From contig WGMF01000012.1 in NCBI GenBank assembly GCA_016125215.1, positions 62,001-126,000 on the forward strand: a stretch of DNA of 64,000 bases, written 5' to 3'. The translations under genes and the position numbers were made by a program. The DNA comes from Phycisphaera sp. Its GTDB lineage: Bacteria > Planctomycetota > Phycisphaerae > Phycisphaerales > Phycisphaeraceae. Positions 25,752 through 34,372 of this stretch are shown in pieces; position 1 is the first letter of the stretch, and every line of letters starts with the position of its first letter. Below the pieces are notes generated by a model. It was not told where the DNA came from, ran no database searches, and worked only from the letters and a program-made list of their open reading frames with translations.

Positions 25752-27182
25752 ATGCCAGCCGCCAAACCCATGACCCTGACCGAACAGATCATCGCCGCCC
25801 ACGCCGGCCGGGCTTCCGTTGAGCCGGGCGAGAACGTCTGGGTCGATGTCGATGTCCTGATGACGCACGATGTCTGCGGCCCGGGCACGATCGGCATCTT
25901 CAAGGAACAGTTCAGCTCACCCGGCAAGCCCGCCAAGGTCTGGGACAGGGACCGCGTCGTCATCATCCCCGACCACTACATCTTCACCGCTGACGACAAG
26001 TGCCACCGCAACGTGCAGATCCTGCGCGACTTCGTCATGGAGCAGGGCCTGAAGTATTACTACGACCCCGACTTCATCAACACCGCCCCCGGAAGCGGGT
26101 TCCCCAACCCCTACCGTGACCCGACGCAGACGAAATACAAGGGCGTCTGCCACAAGGCGCTGCCCGAAGAGGGACACATCCGTCCGGGCGAAATCCTCCT
26201 CGGCACCGACAGCCACACATGCACCGCCGGCGCCTTCGGGCAGTTTGCCACCGGCGTGGGCAACACCGACGCGGCCTTCGTGCTCGGCACAGGCAAGACC
26301 TGGTTGAAAGTTCCGCCGACCATGAAGTTCGCCTTCCACGGTTCCATCCCCCCCTACCTCACCGCCAAGGACCTGATCCTCGCGGTCATCGGCGACATCG
26401 GCTTCTCCGGCGCAACCTACAAAGCCATGTACTTCACAGGCGATGGCGTCGGCTCGCTCTCACTCGAGGACCGCATGACGCTGACCAACATGGCGATCGA
26501 AGCCGGCGGGAAGAACGGCATCTGCGACGTGGACGAGAAGACCCTCGCCTACGTGCGTGCCCGCTCCAACCGTCCCGACTGGACCGTCTACACCGAGCCG
26601 ACCGGCGCGAAGTATGACTATGTCAAAGAATGGGACCTGGAAAACTTTGAGCCGCTCGTGGCCAAGCCCCACTCACCCGACAACACCGCCACCGCGCGCG
26701 AGTGCAAGGATGTCAAACTCGACCGCGCCTACATCGGCTCGTGCACCGGGGGCAAGATCACCGACATGATCTTTGCCGCCACCATCCTGCGCGGGAACAA
26801 GGTCAAGATCCCCACCTTCGTCGTGCCCGGCTCGACCGAAGTCCACGCCGACATGAAGCGCCTGAACGTCGTGGGCCAACCCAAGGCCCCAGGCGAAAAG
26901 AGCATCGAAGACATCCTGCTCGACGCCGGTTGCCAACTCGGCCCCGCGTCGTGCGCCGCGTGCCTCGGCGGACCGGTCGACACGTTCGGTCGCCTCAACG
27001 AACCGGTCAACTGCATCTCGACAACCAACCGCAACTTCCCCGGCCGCATGGGCCACAAGGAAGCGGGCGTCTACCTCGCCTCCCCCCTGACCGCCGCCGC
27101 CAGCGCGCTGACCGGTTACGTCACCGACCCGCGCGAGTACGTGAGCGAACCGATCGCCACCGGCGAAGCGGGCGTGGTGTAA
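25752..27182 (+). CDS. leuC: 3-isopropylmalate dehydratase large subunit-like (aconitase family)
   Basis: About 476 residues; the ATG at 25752 has CGGAG upstream, and a TTG 17 codons earlier lacks support. Aconitase-family marks are the DSHTCTAGAFG block, the cluster cysteine in GSCTGGKITDM, the pair of cysteines in SCAACLGG, and NRNFPGRMG. These bind a 4Fe-4S cluster. The leucine pathway reaction (isomerising 2- to 3-isopropylmalate) is the best match; homoaconitase or a related activity cannot be excluded. No leuD small subunit follows, so it must be elsewhere if this is LeuC. Confidence 0.82.
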   Translation: MPAAKPMTLTEQIIAAHAGRASVEPGENVWVDVDVLMTHDVCGPGTIGIFKEQFSSPGKPAKVWDRDRVVIIPDHYIFTADDKCHRNVQILRDFVMEQGLKYYYDPDFINTAPGSGFPNPYRDPTQTKYKGVCHKALPEEGHIRPGEILLGTDSHTCTAGAFGQFATGVGNTDAAFVLGTGKTWLKVPPTMKFAFHGSIPPYLTAKDLILAVIGDIGFSGATYKAMYFTGDGVGSLSLEDRMTLTNMAIEAGGKNGICDVDEKTLAYVRARSNRPDWTVYTEPTGAKYDYVKEWDLENFEPLVAKPHSPDNTATARECKDVKLDRAYIGSCTGGKITDMIFAATILRGNKVKIPTFVVPGSTEVHADMKRLNVVGQPKAPGEKSIEDILLDAGCQLGPASCAACLGGPVDTFGRLNEPVNCISTTNRNFPGRMGHKEAGVYLASPLTAAASALTGYVTDPREYVSEPIATGEAGVV

Positions 27183-27194
27183 ATGTCCCCCCCC

Positions 27195-27377
27195 TTAGCC
27201 CCGGGCTCCTCCCGGGGGCACAACTTGGGGGCACGGCTTGGGGGCAAGACTTGGGGGCAAGACTTGGTGCAGACTTGATGTGTTTGTTTACGAGTGAACC
27301 CCCGGACATCCCCCGGACATCCCCCGGACATCTCCCGGACATCTCCCGGGCAACCCCCGGGCAAAGCCCGGGGCTAA
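27195..27377. repeat. Inverted-repeat-bounded element with two internal minisatellites
   Basis: Perfect 13-base inverted ends TTAGCCCCGGGCT (27195-27207) and AGCCCGGGGCTAA (27365-27377) enclose two tandem arrays. The first is four units of a 13-mer like GGGGGCAAGACTT (27214-27265); the second is about six units of an 11-mer like CCCCCGGACAT (27299-27363). The element has no coding capacity and sits between leuC and the promoter of the RRM gene. It looks like a non-autonomous mobile or REP-type element. Confidence 0.8.
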
Positions 27378-27402
27378 TGGGTGGAAACTCGCCAAATTTT
27401 CC

Positions 27403-27431
27403 TTGATTTGACCCGACCCCCCTGTTATATT
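27403..27431 (+). promoter_or_regulatory. Strong sigma-70 type promoter for the RRM gene
   Basis: TTGATT (27403-27408) and TATATT (27426-27431) are separated by exactly 17 bases. Transcription should begin near 27438, giving a leader of about 180 bases before the ATG at 27620. This is the best-matching promoter in the window. Confidence 0.65.
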
Positions 27432-27619
27432 GCCTACGTTAACGCCTTCACCCTCCTGCGAGAGTCGCTCCCCCTTTCATCCAGCGTACCCCCTTACATG
27501 TCGGTGTCGGCAAGGTCGGCGGTGTTCGTCGGCCACTATCGCAACTGTGAGTCGCCTACCGGATCGCCAGCTACCCCGTCTGCAACCCGTAAGCCTCACC
27601 TGTTTCGGAGAATCGTGTT

Positions 27620-27970
27620 ATGAAGATCTACGTGGGCAACCTTAGTTTCAAGTCGACCGAGGACGACATCCGCGACCTCTTCGGTCAGCACGGCAACGTC
27701 GAGGAAGTGGCGATCATCACCGACCGTGAGACCGGTCGGTCACGCGGCTTTGCCTTCGTCACCATGTCCGACTCGGGCGAGGCCAACGCGGCCATCGAGG
27801 CGATCAACGGCATGGAGGTCGGCGGTCGCGCGTTGACCGTCAACGAAGCCCGTCCACGCACCGGCGGCCCCGGTGGCGGCGGCGGCGGCGGGGGATACCG
27901 TGGCGGCGGAAGCGGCGGGTACCGCGGCGGCGGCGACCGGGGCGGCGACCGGGGCGGCAACCGCTGGTAA
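27620..27970 (+). CDS. Glycine-rich RNA-binding protein with one RRM
   Basis: 116 residues. One RNA recognition motif spans residues 1-78, with RNP2 IYVGNL at 3-8 and RNP1 RGFAFVTM at about 41-48. The tail (about 84-116) is made of GGG, YRGG and DRGG repeats. This architecture matches the small bacterial RRM proteins known best from cyanobacteria, often cold-regulated RNA chaperones. GGAG lies 9 bases before the ATG. A strong promoter, a long leader and a terminator make it a single-gene unit. Confidence 0.92.
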   Translation: MKIYVGNLSFKSTEDDIRDLFGQHGNVEEVAIITDRETGRSRGFAFVTMSDSGEANAAIEAINGMEVGGRALTVNEARPRTGGPGGGGGGGGYRGGGSGGYRGGGDRGGDRGGNRW

Positions 27971-28002
27971 TCCAACCCTCAACACAAACCGATCATTCAC
28001 CG

Positions 28003-28036
28003 GGCCTGCGGGATCAACCCGCGGGCCTGTTTTTTT
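28003..28036 (+). terminator. Intrinsic terminator after the RRM gene
   Basis: GGCC-T-GCGGG, loop ATCAA, CCCGC-G-GGCC, then TGTTTTTTT. The stem of 9 pairs with one mismatch and the T-run 30 bases after the stop make a good rho-independent terminator. Confidence 0.85.
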
Positions 28037-28147
28037 GAATCGCTTTGGCTTGCGGGGGCTGAGAACCCCTGATAATTTGCACAACATCGTCTGGTGCCCA
28101 TCGGTCCACGGTCCACTCTTTCACACCCATCTCATCCGGAACACACC

Positions 28148-29338
28148 ATGCCGCGCAACCTCAACATCGCCCTGATCGGGTCCAAATTCATGGGCCGAAC
28201 TCACTCGAACGCTTACCTGAAGGTCGGCAAGTTCTTCGACCTGCCCTTCAACCCCGTGATGCACACCATCGCGGCACGCAACAGGGAGGAACTCGAAAAG
28301 TTTGCCTTGCGTTGGGGCTGGACGCACTGCACCGACGACTGGTACGAGGCCGCGACCAACCCGGAGATCGACCTGGTCGACATCGGCACACCCAACCACG
28401 TCCACAAAGACCAGGCCATCGCCGCGCTCGAAGCGGGCAAGCACGTCGCCTGCGAAAAGCCCCTGGCCAACACACTCGACGCGGCGCGCGAGATGCTCAA
28501 GGCCGCAAAGAAGGCCAAAAAGTCCAAGACCTTTGTCTGGTACAACTACCGCCGATGCCCCGCGCTGGCGCTGGCACACCAGATCGTCAAAGAGGGCAAA
28601 CTCGGCCGCATCTACCACGTGCGCGGCTTCTATCTCCAGGACTGGGGCGGGCCCGACACGCCGATGCTCTGGCGATTCCAGGGCAACCTGGCCGGCTCGG
28701 GCGCACTGGGCGACCTGTGTGCCCACTCCATCGACGCGGCCCGCTTCGTCACCGGCGACGAGATCGATGAGGTCAGCGGGGCTTACATGGAAACTTTCGT
28801 CAAGGAACGCAAGGTCCTCTCGGGCGGGGCCGGTGGCGAGATCGCCGGCCGCGGCGCCAAGACCGCGGGCAAGAAAGCCAGATCCACCGTGGACGACGCC
28901 ACCGTCTTCACCGCTCGTTTCAAGGGCGGGGCTGTGGCCACCTTCGAGGCCACCCGTCTGGCGACCGGCGACAAGAACGCCAACAAGCTCGAAATCCACG
29001 GCGAATTGGGCGCGATCAAGTTCAACTTCGAGCGCATGTGCGAGCTGGAGTGGTTCGACAACACGCTGCCCGAGAAACTCCGGGGCTGGAGCACGATCAA
29101 CGTCTCCAACGGCGCAGCCCACCCCTACGTCGGTGCCTGGTGGCCCGCCGCGCACGCGCTGGGTTACGAGCACGGGTTCATCAACCAGGCGGCCGACATG
29201 ATCGGCGCGATCGGCGGCAAAAAGCCTGTCGTCCCCCTGCCCGACTTTGAAGACGCCTACAACACCCAGCGCGTCCTCGAAGCCGTGGTCCAGAGCGCTA
29301 AGAACCACTGCACCGTGAAGCTCTCACAGGTCAAGTAA
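28148..29338 (+). CDS. Gfo/Idh/MocA-family oxidoreductase
   Basis: About 396 residues from MPRNLNIALIGS; the frame extends upstream without support. The NAD(P)-binding Rossmann end IALIGSKFMGRTHSNAY is at residues 6-22, and the conserved dinucleotide-site lysine motif EKPLA is near residue 102 (HVACEKPLANT). The C-terminal half is the usual alpha/beta domain. These enzymes oxidise sugars, inositols or related polyols; the substrate cannot be set. Alone between a terminator and the zinc-ribbon gene. Confidence 0.9.
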   Translation: MPRNLNIALIGSKFMGRTHSNAYLKVGKFFDLPFNPVMHTIAARNREELEKFALRWGWTHCTDDWYEAATNPEIDLVDIGTPNHVHKDQAIAALEAGKHVACEKPLANTLDAAREMLKAAKKAKKSKTFVWYNYRRCPALALAHQIVKEGKLGRIYHVRGFYLQDWGGPDTPMLWRFQGNLAGSGALGDLCAHSIDAARFVTGDEIDEVSGAYMETFVKERKVLSGGAGGEIAGRGAKTAGKKARSTVDDATVFTARFKGGAVATFEATRLATGDKNANKLEIHGELGAIKFNFERMCELEWFDNTLPEKLRGWSTINVSNGAAHPYVGAWWPAAHALGYEHGFINQAADMIGAIGGKKPVVPLPDFEDAYNTQRVLEAVVQSAKNHCTVKLSQVK

Positions 29339-29404
29339 AACCTTGATCCTCCAGGCTCATCGGCGCAGGTTGCCAGACAGATCGATCACTCATCAGGCCC
29401 AACC

Positions 29405-31165
29405 ATGAGTATCCCGGTCACCTGTACCTGCGGCAAGACGCTGCGTGCCCCGGACACGCTCGCGGGCAAACGCGCGCGCTGTCCCAAGTGCGGCCGGGCT
29501 TTGGATGTCCCGCCACTCGACACCGCTGACGACCCGGACGTCCCGATCCTCGTCACTCCCGCGACAGCGCCAAATGATCCGCCGGCTTCTTCGGGCACCT
29601 CTGGAACAGGTGAGATCGACCTGGTTTCCACCAAAAAATCAAAGCCCGCCGAACCGGGAAAGACGCCCGCGAAAAAGTGCGTCTCGTGCGGCGCACCGAT
29701 GTCGCCGGGGGCGACGCTCTGTGTGCAGTGCGGTTTTAATTCGAGCTCCGGCTCGTTCGTCAAAGCGGTGCAGGAGGAACACCAAAGCACGCTGTCGCAG
29801 GTGATGTGGATGATCCTCGGCAACGCCAAGTTGATCGTGCTGGCAATCCTGGCGCTCGTCGTTGTGGCCGGCACGTGGTGGTATGTCACCGGGCCGGGCT
29901 CGGATGTGAAGATCGTCTACGTCGAACCCAGCGACGCGCTGACGCTCTACAAAACCATCGGCGTCGAGGAGCCTTTCGATCTTCTGCGCGGCGGGTCGGG
30001 CGTCGGCGGGCCGGCGTTCGTCTCGATCGGCTCCGGTTTGCCCGGACAAGCCAAGGCCGAGAACAGCGCCTACGGCTTCGGGTCCACCGACCGAGTCATC
30101 CTCACCAAGCCCAACCCCGACGGCGATCACCTGCTCGTGGTCATCGACATCGGCAACGACATCATCAACCGCAAAAAACAAACCTCCAACTACGAACTTT
30201 TTTTCAACGAGGACACCTACAAGATCGCGCCGCACGGGGGCACGCCCAAGGCCGGCCGACTGCTCTACCGTGAACTGCCCGGCCACGTATCGCTCTCGCA
30301 GGCCGCCCAGTCCTCCGACCACACCATCCTCTTCCCTGCCGACGTCGAGCCAACCGACCTCAAAACCGAAAAGTCAGACGACGCGCTCAAAGGCACCGCG
30401 ACCTTCGACGGTTCAAACGGTGTCGTGGGAAAGATCGATTTCATAGCATCCCTGCCGACGCCCGACTTCCCGCTCAACCGCGGTGTCACCGGTCAGGGTC
30501 GGTTGGAGTGGAAGAACGCGCACGGCCTGTCCGCGTCGGCGGAATACGGCATGGGCCTGACGAGCGTGAGCTGGACCGCCGGCGAGCGGGGTTGGGTCTC
30601 ACGCAGCCAATACGTCTGCAAGGAAGCCGGCGGGATGCTGACCAAGTACCGTGTGGCCATCCTGTTCGAGCGCCCGAAAGACGCGGGCAAGCTCGACCTC
30701 TATTTCGTGGATGAAAAGATTGCCACGATCAGCAACCGACCGACCAAACCCACGCCGGCTGCGCCACAACCCCCGCCCGCCCCGCCGGTCATGAACGCGG
30801 GCAGCGGAACGGGCTACCTCGACATGATGGTTCGGGCACGCGACAAGGGTCGCACCGTCGTCGTGGCTAACAACATGCAACAGATCGCTACCGCCATCCA
30901 GCTCTACCAGTTGGACAACAACAACCAATTCCCCCCCACGCTCACCGCACTGAAAAAATACGTCCCCAATCTCGACCAGGTGCTCGTCAACCCGCGCACG
31001 GGTCGCAACCCCGGTTTTGTCTACGACGCGCCCCAAGCGCCGCTGGGTGAACTCAAAGACGCCGCCAACACACCGATCCTTTACGAGATGCGCTCCGACG
31101 GCACCCCCGCCGGCGATGAGGGCGTCGTGCTCTACGCCGACGGCCACCTCGACATCCCCGAGTGA
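29405..31165 (+). CDS. Zinc-ribbon membrane protein with pseudopilin-like C-terminus
   Basis: 586 residues, no recognised overall family. The N-terminus has a zinc ribbon (CTCGKTL...CPKCGRAL, residues about 7-32), a second short ribbon near residue 97 (CVSCGAP...CVQCGFN), then a transmembrane helix at about 140-160 (LIVLAILALVVVAGTWWYV). The large exported part has no named domain. At about residues 495-580 it has a stretch like the globular part of major pseudopilins (MQQIATAIQLYQLDNNNQFP, then DGHLDIPE at the end), without an N-methylation signal. The zinc part would be cytoplasmic. Cys motifs and helix are plain; the function is unknown. Confidence 0.7.
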   Translation: MSIPVTCTCGKTLRAPDTLAGKRARCPKCGRALDVPPLDTADDPDVPILVTPATAPNDPPASSGTSGTGEIDLVSTKKSKPAEPGKTPAKKCVSCGAPMSPGATLCVQCGFNSSSGSFVKAVQEEHQSTLSQVMWMILGNAKLIVLAILALVVVAGTWWYVTGPGSDVKIVYVEPSDALTLYKTIGVEEPFDLLRGGSGVGGPAFVSIGSGLPGQAKAENSAYGFGSTDRVILTKPNPDGDHLLVVIDIGNDIINRKKQTSNYELFFNEDTYKIAPHGGTPKAGRLLYRELPGHVSLSQAAQSSDHTILFPADVEPTDLKTEKSDDALKGTATFDGSNGVVGKIDFIASLPTPDFPLNRGVTGQGRLEWKNAHGLSASAEYGMGLTSVSWTAGERGWVSRSQYVCKEAGGMLTKYRVAILFERPKDAGKLDLYFVDEKIATISNRPTKPTPAAPQPPPAPPVMNAGSGTGYLDMMVRARDKGRTVVVANNMQQIATAIQLYQLDNNNQFPPTLTALKKYVPNLDQVLVNPRTGRNPGFVYDAPQAPLGELKDAANTPILYEMRSDGTPAGDEGVVLYADGHLDIPE

Positions 31166-31180
31166 TTTCGTGCTCAAAAC

Positions 31181-31283
31181 CCCCCCCTCCCTCTTCAGAG
31201 GGAGGGGTCGGGGGAGGGTGTTTTCTTTTGTATTTACAAGACGCATCCCCTCCCCCAACCCCTCCCCTTGAACGGGGAGGGGA
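31181..31283. repeat. Nested CCCTCCC/GGGAGGG palindromic element
   Basis: Two hairpins, CCCCTCCCTC-TTCA-GAGGGAGGGG (left) and CCCCTCCCC-TTGAAC-GGGGAGGGG-like (right), are joined by arms that also pair with each other (GGGTCGGGGGAGGG with CCCTCCCCCAACCC). The centre is AT-rich. The element lies just after the zinc-ribbon gene and could act as a terminator for it. It is of the dispersed REP-like kind. Confidence 0.75.
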
Positions 31284-31354
31284 GTTGATATACGCCCGTT
31301 GAACCGGGTTGACCCACCGGGGTCCGTGTGTGTGATCGGATATCATCCACAGCA

Positions 31355-31927
31355 ATGAAGCTCTACACCCGAACGGGCGACGACGGGACCACCGGGCTCT
31401 TCGGCGACCAGCGCGTGGCCAAAGACGACCTGCGCGTCGAGGCGTATGGCTGCGTCGATGAACTCAACAGTCACATCGGTCTGGCGCTGGCCGCGTGTCA
31501 GGCCGGCGAGATCAGGCAAACACTCGTTCAACTCCAGAGCAGGCTCTTTGACCTCGGCGCGGACCTGGCCACCCCGGCCTCCCCAAACGAGCCGGATGAT
31601 AAAGACCGTGCCAAGGGCTTCCGTATCGACCAACGACACATCGATGAAGTGGAAGGATGGATCGACCGGGCCTGTGAAGGGTTGCCGGAGATGAAGCACT
31701 TCATCCTGCCCGGCGGGACCGAACTTGCGTCGCGCCTGCACGTCGCGCGGACCGTCTGCCGAAGGGCTGAGCGCGAGTGCGTCAGGCTCCGTCGCGTGCA
31801 AACGACAGGCGACGGCCCCGTGGTGTATCTCAACCGAGTGAGCGACCTGCTCTTTGCCCTGGCGCGTCGAGCCAACCATCTCGCCGGTGTGGCCGACACG
31901 CCGTGGCTCGGCCGGGGTCAACGCTGA
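31355..31927 (+). CDS. pduO: Cob(I)alamin adenosyltransferase, PduO type
   Basis: About 190 residues. It moves the adenosyl group of ATP to cob(I)alamin to make coenzyme B12. The N-terminus KLYTRTGDDGTTGLFG carries the ATP-binding motif TRTGDxGTT of the PduO type, and R-A-x-C-R-R-A-E-R (ARTVCRRAERE) and YLNRVSDLLFALAR near the C-terminus are the other conserved blocks. The start is the ATG at 31355; an upstream in-frame start has no support. No cobalamin riboswitch was recognised upstream. Its last 10 bases overlap the end of the convergent GH78 gene. Confidence 0.93.
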   Translation: MKLYTRTGDDGTTGLFGDQRVAKDDLRVEAYGCVDELNSHIGLALAACQAGEIRQTLVQLQSRLFDLGADLATPASPNEPDDKDRAKGFRIDQRHIDEVEGWIDRACEGLPEMKHFILPGGTELASRLHVARTVCRRAERECVRLRRVQTTGDGPVVYLNRVSDLLFALARRANHLAGVADTPWLGRGQR

Positions 31928-34242
31928 TCGACCATTTCCCTGTTTTCGGCGGGCGAGAGTTCCATCTTTCGACCGCTCCACGGAAGAGTCGCGGTGGCAC
32001 GTGTGCCCGGTGGGACGGTGACGTTCCAGACGAAACGATTGCCTTCGATACGCCAGTCACTGGCGATGCGGCCATGCGGAGAGTCGTGGTGAGCCTTGAC
32101 CCACTCGATGCCCTCGATGGGATGGGGTTCGAGAACGAAGTGGGCAAAGCCGGGGTGCGTGGGGTCGGGGCGGATGCCCGCAAGGGTGTTGTAGAAAAAG
32201 TTGTCGAACCCGCCCATCATCGGGTGGCTCAAGGAGCGTGGCCCGTCGGCGGCGTCGACCTCCGGTTCGCCCCAGTATTCCCAGAGTGTCGTCGCGCCGT
32301 GGTTCACGATCAGGTCGCCGAAGCTGGGGAAGGTGTCTTGATGGAACAAATCCAGGGCGACTTGACCGTGGCCGTTGCGGGTGAGCACTTCAAAGAGTGT
32401 GCGTAACCCCATGATGCCCACAGACTGATGCGTGTTGTGTGTTTCACGGATGTCGCGCACGAGGCTGTCCACGACGCGCCCGTGCTGGCCCTCGGGGACC
32501 AGGCCGTATTGAAGCGCCATCGCGTTGGCTGTCTGCGAACCGAAGGTCCCGAGGTTGCTATCGAAAAAATGTTCGTGCAGCGCGCGCCTGATCTTGGGCA
32601 ACCACTCCGCAAAACGCTCGGACGATTGGGTATCCCCCAGTGCGCGGGCGGCCTCGGCCATGATCCGACCGGTTTCGTGGAACCAGATCGTCGTGGTCAA
32701 CTCGGGCGACGTATAGGTGGGCCTGGTGCTGTTCAGTGGGTCGCACCAGTCGCCGTAGCCGTTCTTGAGCAGGCCGCCGTCGGACTGTTCGCAGAAATAC
32801 TCGAAGACGCGTTGCATCATCGGCCAGTGTCGCTCGATTGCATCGCGGTTGCCGTAGTAGACATAGAGGTCCCACGGGATGAGGACGGCTGCGGCCATCC
32901 AGTCGCACCGCGCGGTGCCGGCGTTGCGCTTGCCGGGGGCGATGTTGGTTGGCAGGCCGTTGTTGTTGGCACGTGCGGTCTCGATATCGCCCAGGAATTT
33001 CTCCCAGAAAGACTGAGCGTTGAAATTGTGGATGATTGCCGAACAGGTGACGTGCGCGTCGCCCAGCCAGCCGCACTTTTCACGGGCGGGACAGTCGGTC
33101 GGGATGCCGTGCATGTTGCCGCGAAACGTCCACAGCGCCATGTTGTGCAGTGTGTTGAGCCGATCGTCCGAACACTCGAATCGGCCCGCGGCGGGAAGAT
33201 CGGTGTGGACGACGATGCCCGTGATGTCGTCAACCATTGGCTTGCCCGGCCAACCGACAACCTCGACGTAACGAAAACCGTGATAGGTGAAGCGGGGCTC
33301 CCACGTCTCGATGCCGACACCCTTACAGGTGTATTGATCGACCTGCTCGACCGTGGTGGCAAAGACGCCGGTGCTGGCGGTGTTGATGCGGCCGTCGGGG
33401 AAGAGGGTTTCCGCGTAGCGCAGGCGGATCACGGTGCCGACCGGGGCCTGAACTCTGATGCGTGCCCAACCCGAGAAGTTCTGCCCCATGTCGACGGTGA
33501 ACACGCCCGCATCGTGTTCTTGGATGGCGACCGGTCGAAGGGCCTGCGTCTTGCGTATCGGTGGGATCGTCTGTGGCTCCCACTTCCCACCCGTCGGGGC
33601 GACACGGTAGACCTTGACCCAGTATGTTTCATCAAATCCTGTCTCGTCCCAGCCCGGTTGCTCCAGCGTCGCATCGTAGTGCTCGCCGGCATACACGTTG
33701 TTGAAGGTGATCGGACCGGCATGGCAACGCCAGTCGGTGTCGGTCTTCACCGCTGTGCTTGTCCCCCCGGTGTTGTGAATCACCAGCGCCGCAATGACGC
33801 GCGGTTCGCCGTACGACATGGGCCTCGCCCCGGCGTGCCGGCCCCTGGTCCAGACGATATCCTGATTGAAAAACCCGTCCCCGAGCGTCACACCGATCGC
33901 GTTGCCACCCGACCGGATCAGCGCGGTGACGTCGTGGCAAACGTAGAAACATCGCTGCTCGAAATCCGTCTGCGCCGGGTTGAGCACGTGATCGCCGACG
34001 CGCTGGCCGTTGAGATACGCCTCGTGATAACCCAGCCCGCAGATGTAGAGTTCAGCCTTGTCGAATTGCCCCGTCACCTCAAACACCCGACGAAACACCG
34101 GGGAAGACCGCCCGCGATACTCCGTGGGCATGGCGATCCACTGCGCATCGACTAACGGCGGCCTCGCCGGGTCAATGCGCGCGGTGGGACTCGGGGTCGC
34201 ATCATTCTGCCTGGGGTGCTGATGACTTATTTTGCTGGACAT
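31918..34242 (-). CDS. Alpha-L-rhamnosidase-like protein, GH78
   Basis: About 774 residues from MSSKISHQ; the frame runs on to 34332 but without support. The order fits bacterial GH78: an N-terminal beta-sandwich (RRVFEVTGQFDKAELYICGLGYHEAYLNG in part), a second Bac_rhamnosid domain, and the (alpha/alpha)6 catalytic domain with the signature IPTDCPAREKCGWLGDAH at about residues 375-392. No clear signal peptide is seen, so it may be cytoplasmic or cut by an unusual route. It hydrolyses terminal alpha-L-rhamnose. It lies downstream of the GH29 and PEP-CTERM genes on the same strand, probably one operon. Confidence 0.9.
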   Translation of the reverse strand: MSSKISHQHPRQNDATPSPTARIDPARPPLVDAQWIAMPTEYRGRSSPVFRRVFEVTGQFDKAELYICGLGYHEAYLNGQRVGDHVLNPAQTDFEQRCFYVCHDVTALIRSGGNAIGVTLGDGFFNQDIVWTRGRHAGARPMSYGEPRVIAALVIHNTGGTSTAVKTDTDWRCHAGPITFNNVYAGEHYDATLEQPGWDETGFDETYWVKVYRVAPTGGKWEPQTIPPIRKTQALRPVAIQEHDAGVFTVDMGQNFSGWARIRVQAPVGTVIRLRYAETLFPDGRINTASTGVFATTVEQVDQYTCKGVGIETWEPRFTYHGFRYVEVVGWPGKPMVDDITGIVVHTDLPAAGRFECSDDRLNTLHNMALWTFRGNMHGIPTDCPAREKCGWLGDAHVTCSAIIHNFNAQSFWEKFLGDIETARANNNGLPTNIAPGKRNAGTARCDWMAAAVLIPWDLYVYYGNRDAIERHWPMMQRVFEYFCEQSDGGLLKNGYGDWCDPLNSTRPTYTSPELTTTIWFHETGRIMAEAARALGDTQSSERFAEWLPKIRRALHEHFFDSNLGTFGSQTANAMALQYGLVPEGQHGRVVDSLVRDIRETHNTHQSVGIMGLRTLFEVLTRNGHGQVALDLFHQDTFPSFGDLIVNHGATTLWEYWGEPEVDAADGPRSLSHPMMGGFDNFFYNTLAGIRPDPTHPGFAHFVLEPHPIEGIEWVKAHHDSPHGRIASDWRIEGNRFVWNVTVPPGTRATATLPWSGRKMELSPAENREMVDQR

Positions 34243-34372
34243 GTCAAAGCGCGCACTGACGATCGTGGGACTCCATCGTTTAGCCCCACAAAGCGGCAGA
34301 GGATCATACCCCCCTCCCATTTTTCGCACCACTCAATGCGGACCGGGGTAAGGGAAGCAAGCCACGTGCAGG

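Noticed and set aside
27214-27363. Tandem repeats that might suggest a CRISPR array
   Set aside because: Units of 11-13 bases are contiguous, with no spacers and no cas genes nearby.
27183-28147. leuD small subunit after leuC
   Set aside because: No frame in this stretch resembles LeuD.
31284-31354. Cobalamin riboswitch before the adenosyltransferase
   Set aside because: No B12-box-like sequence is recognisable in the short gap.
32428-34155. 575-codon plus-strand frame opposite GH78
   Set aside because: Antisense shadow of a clear GH78 gene.
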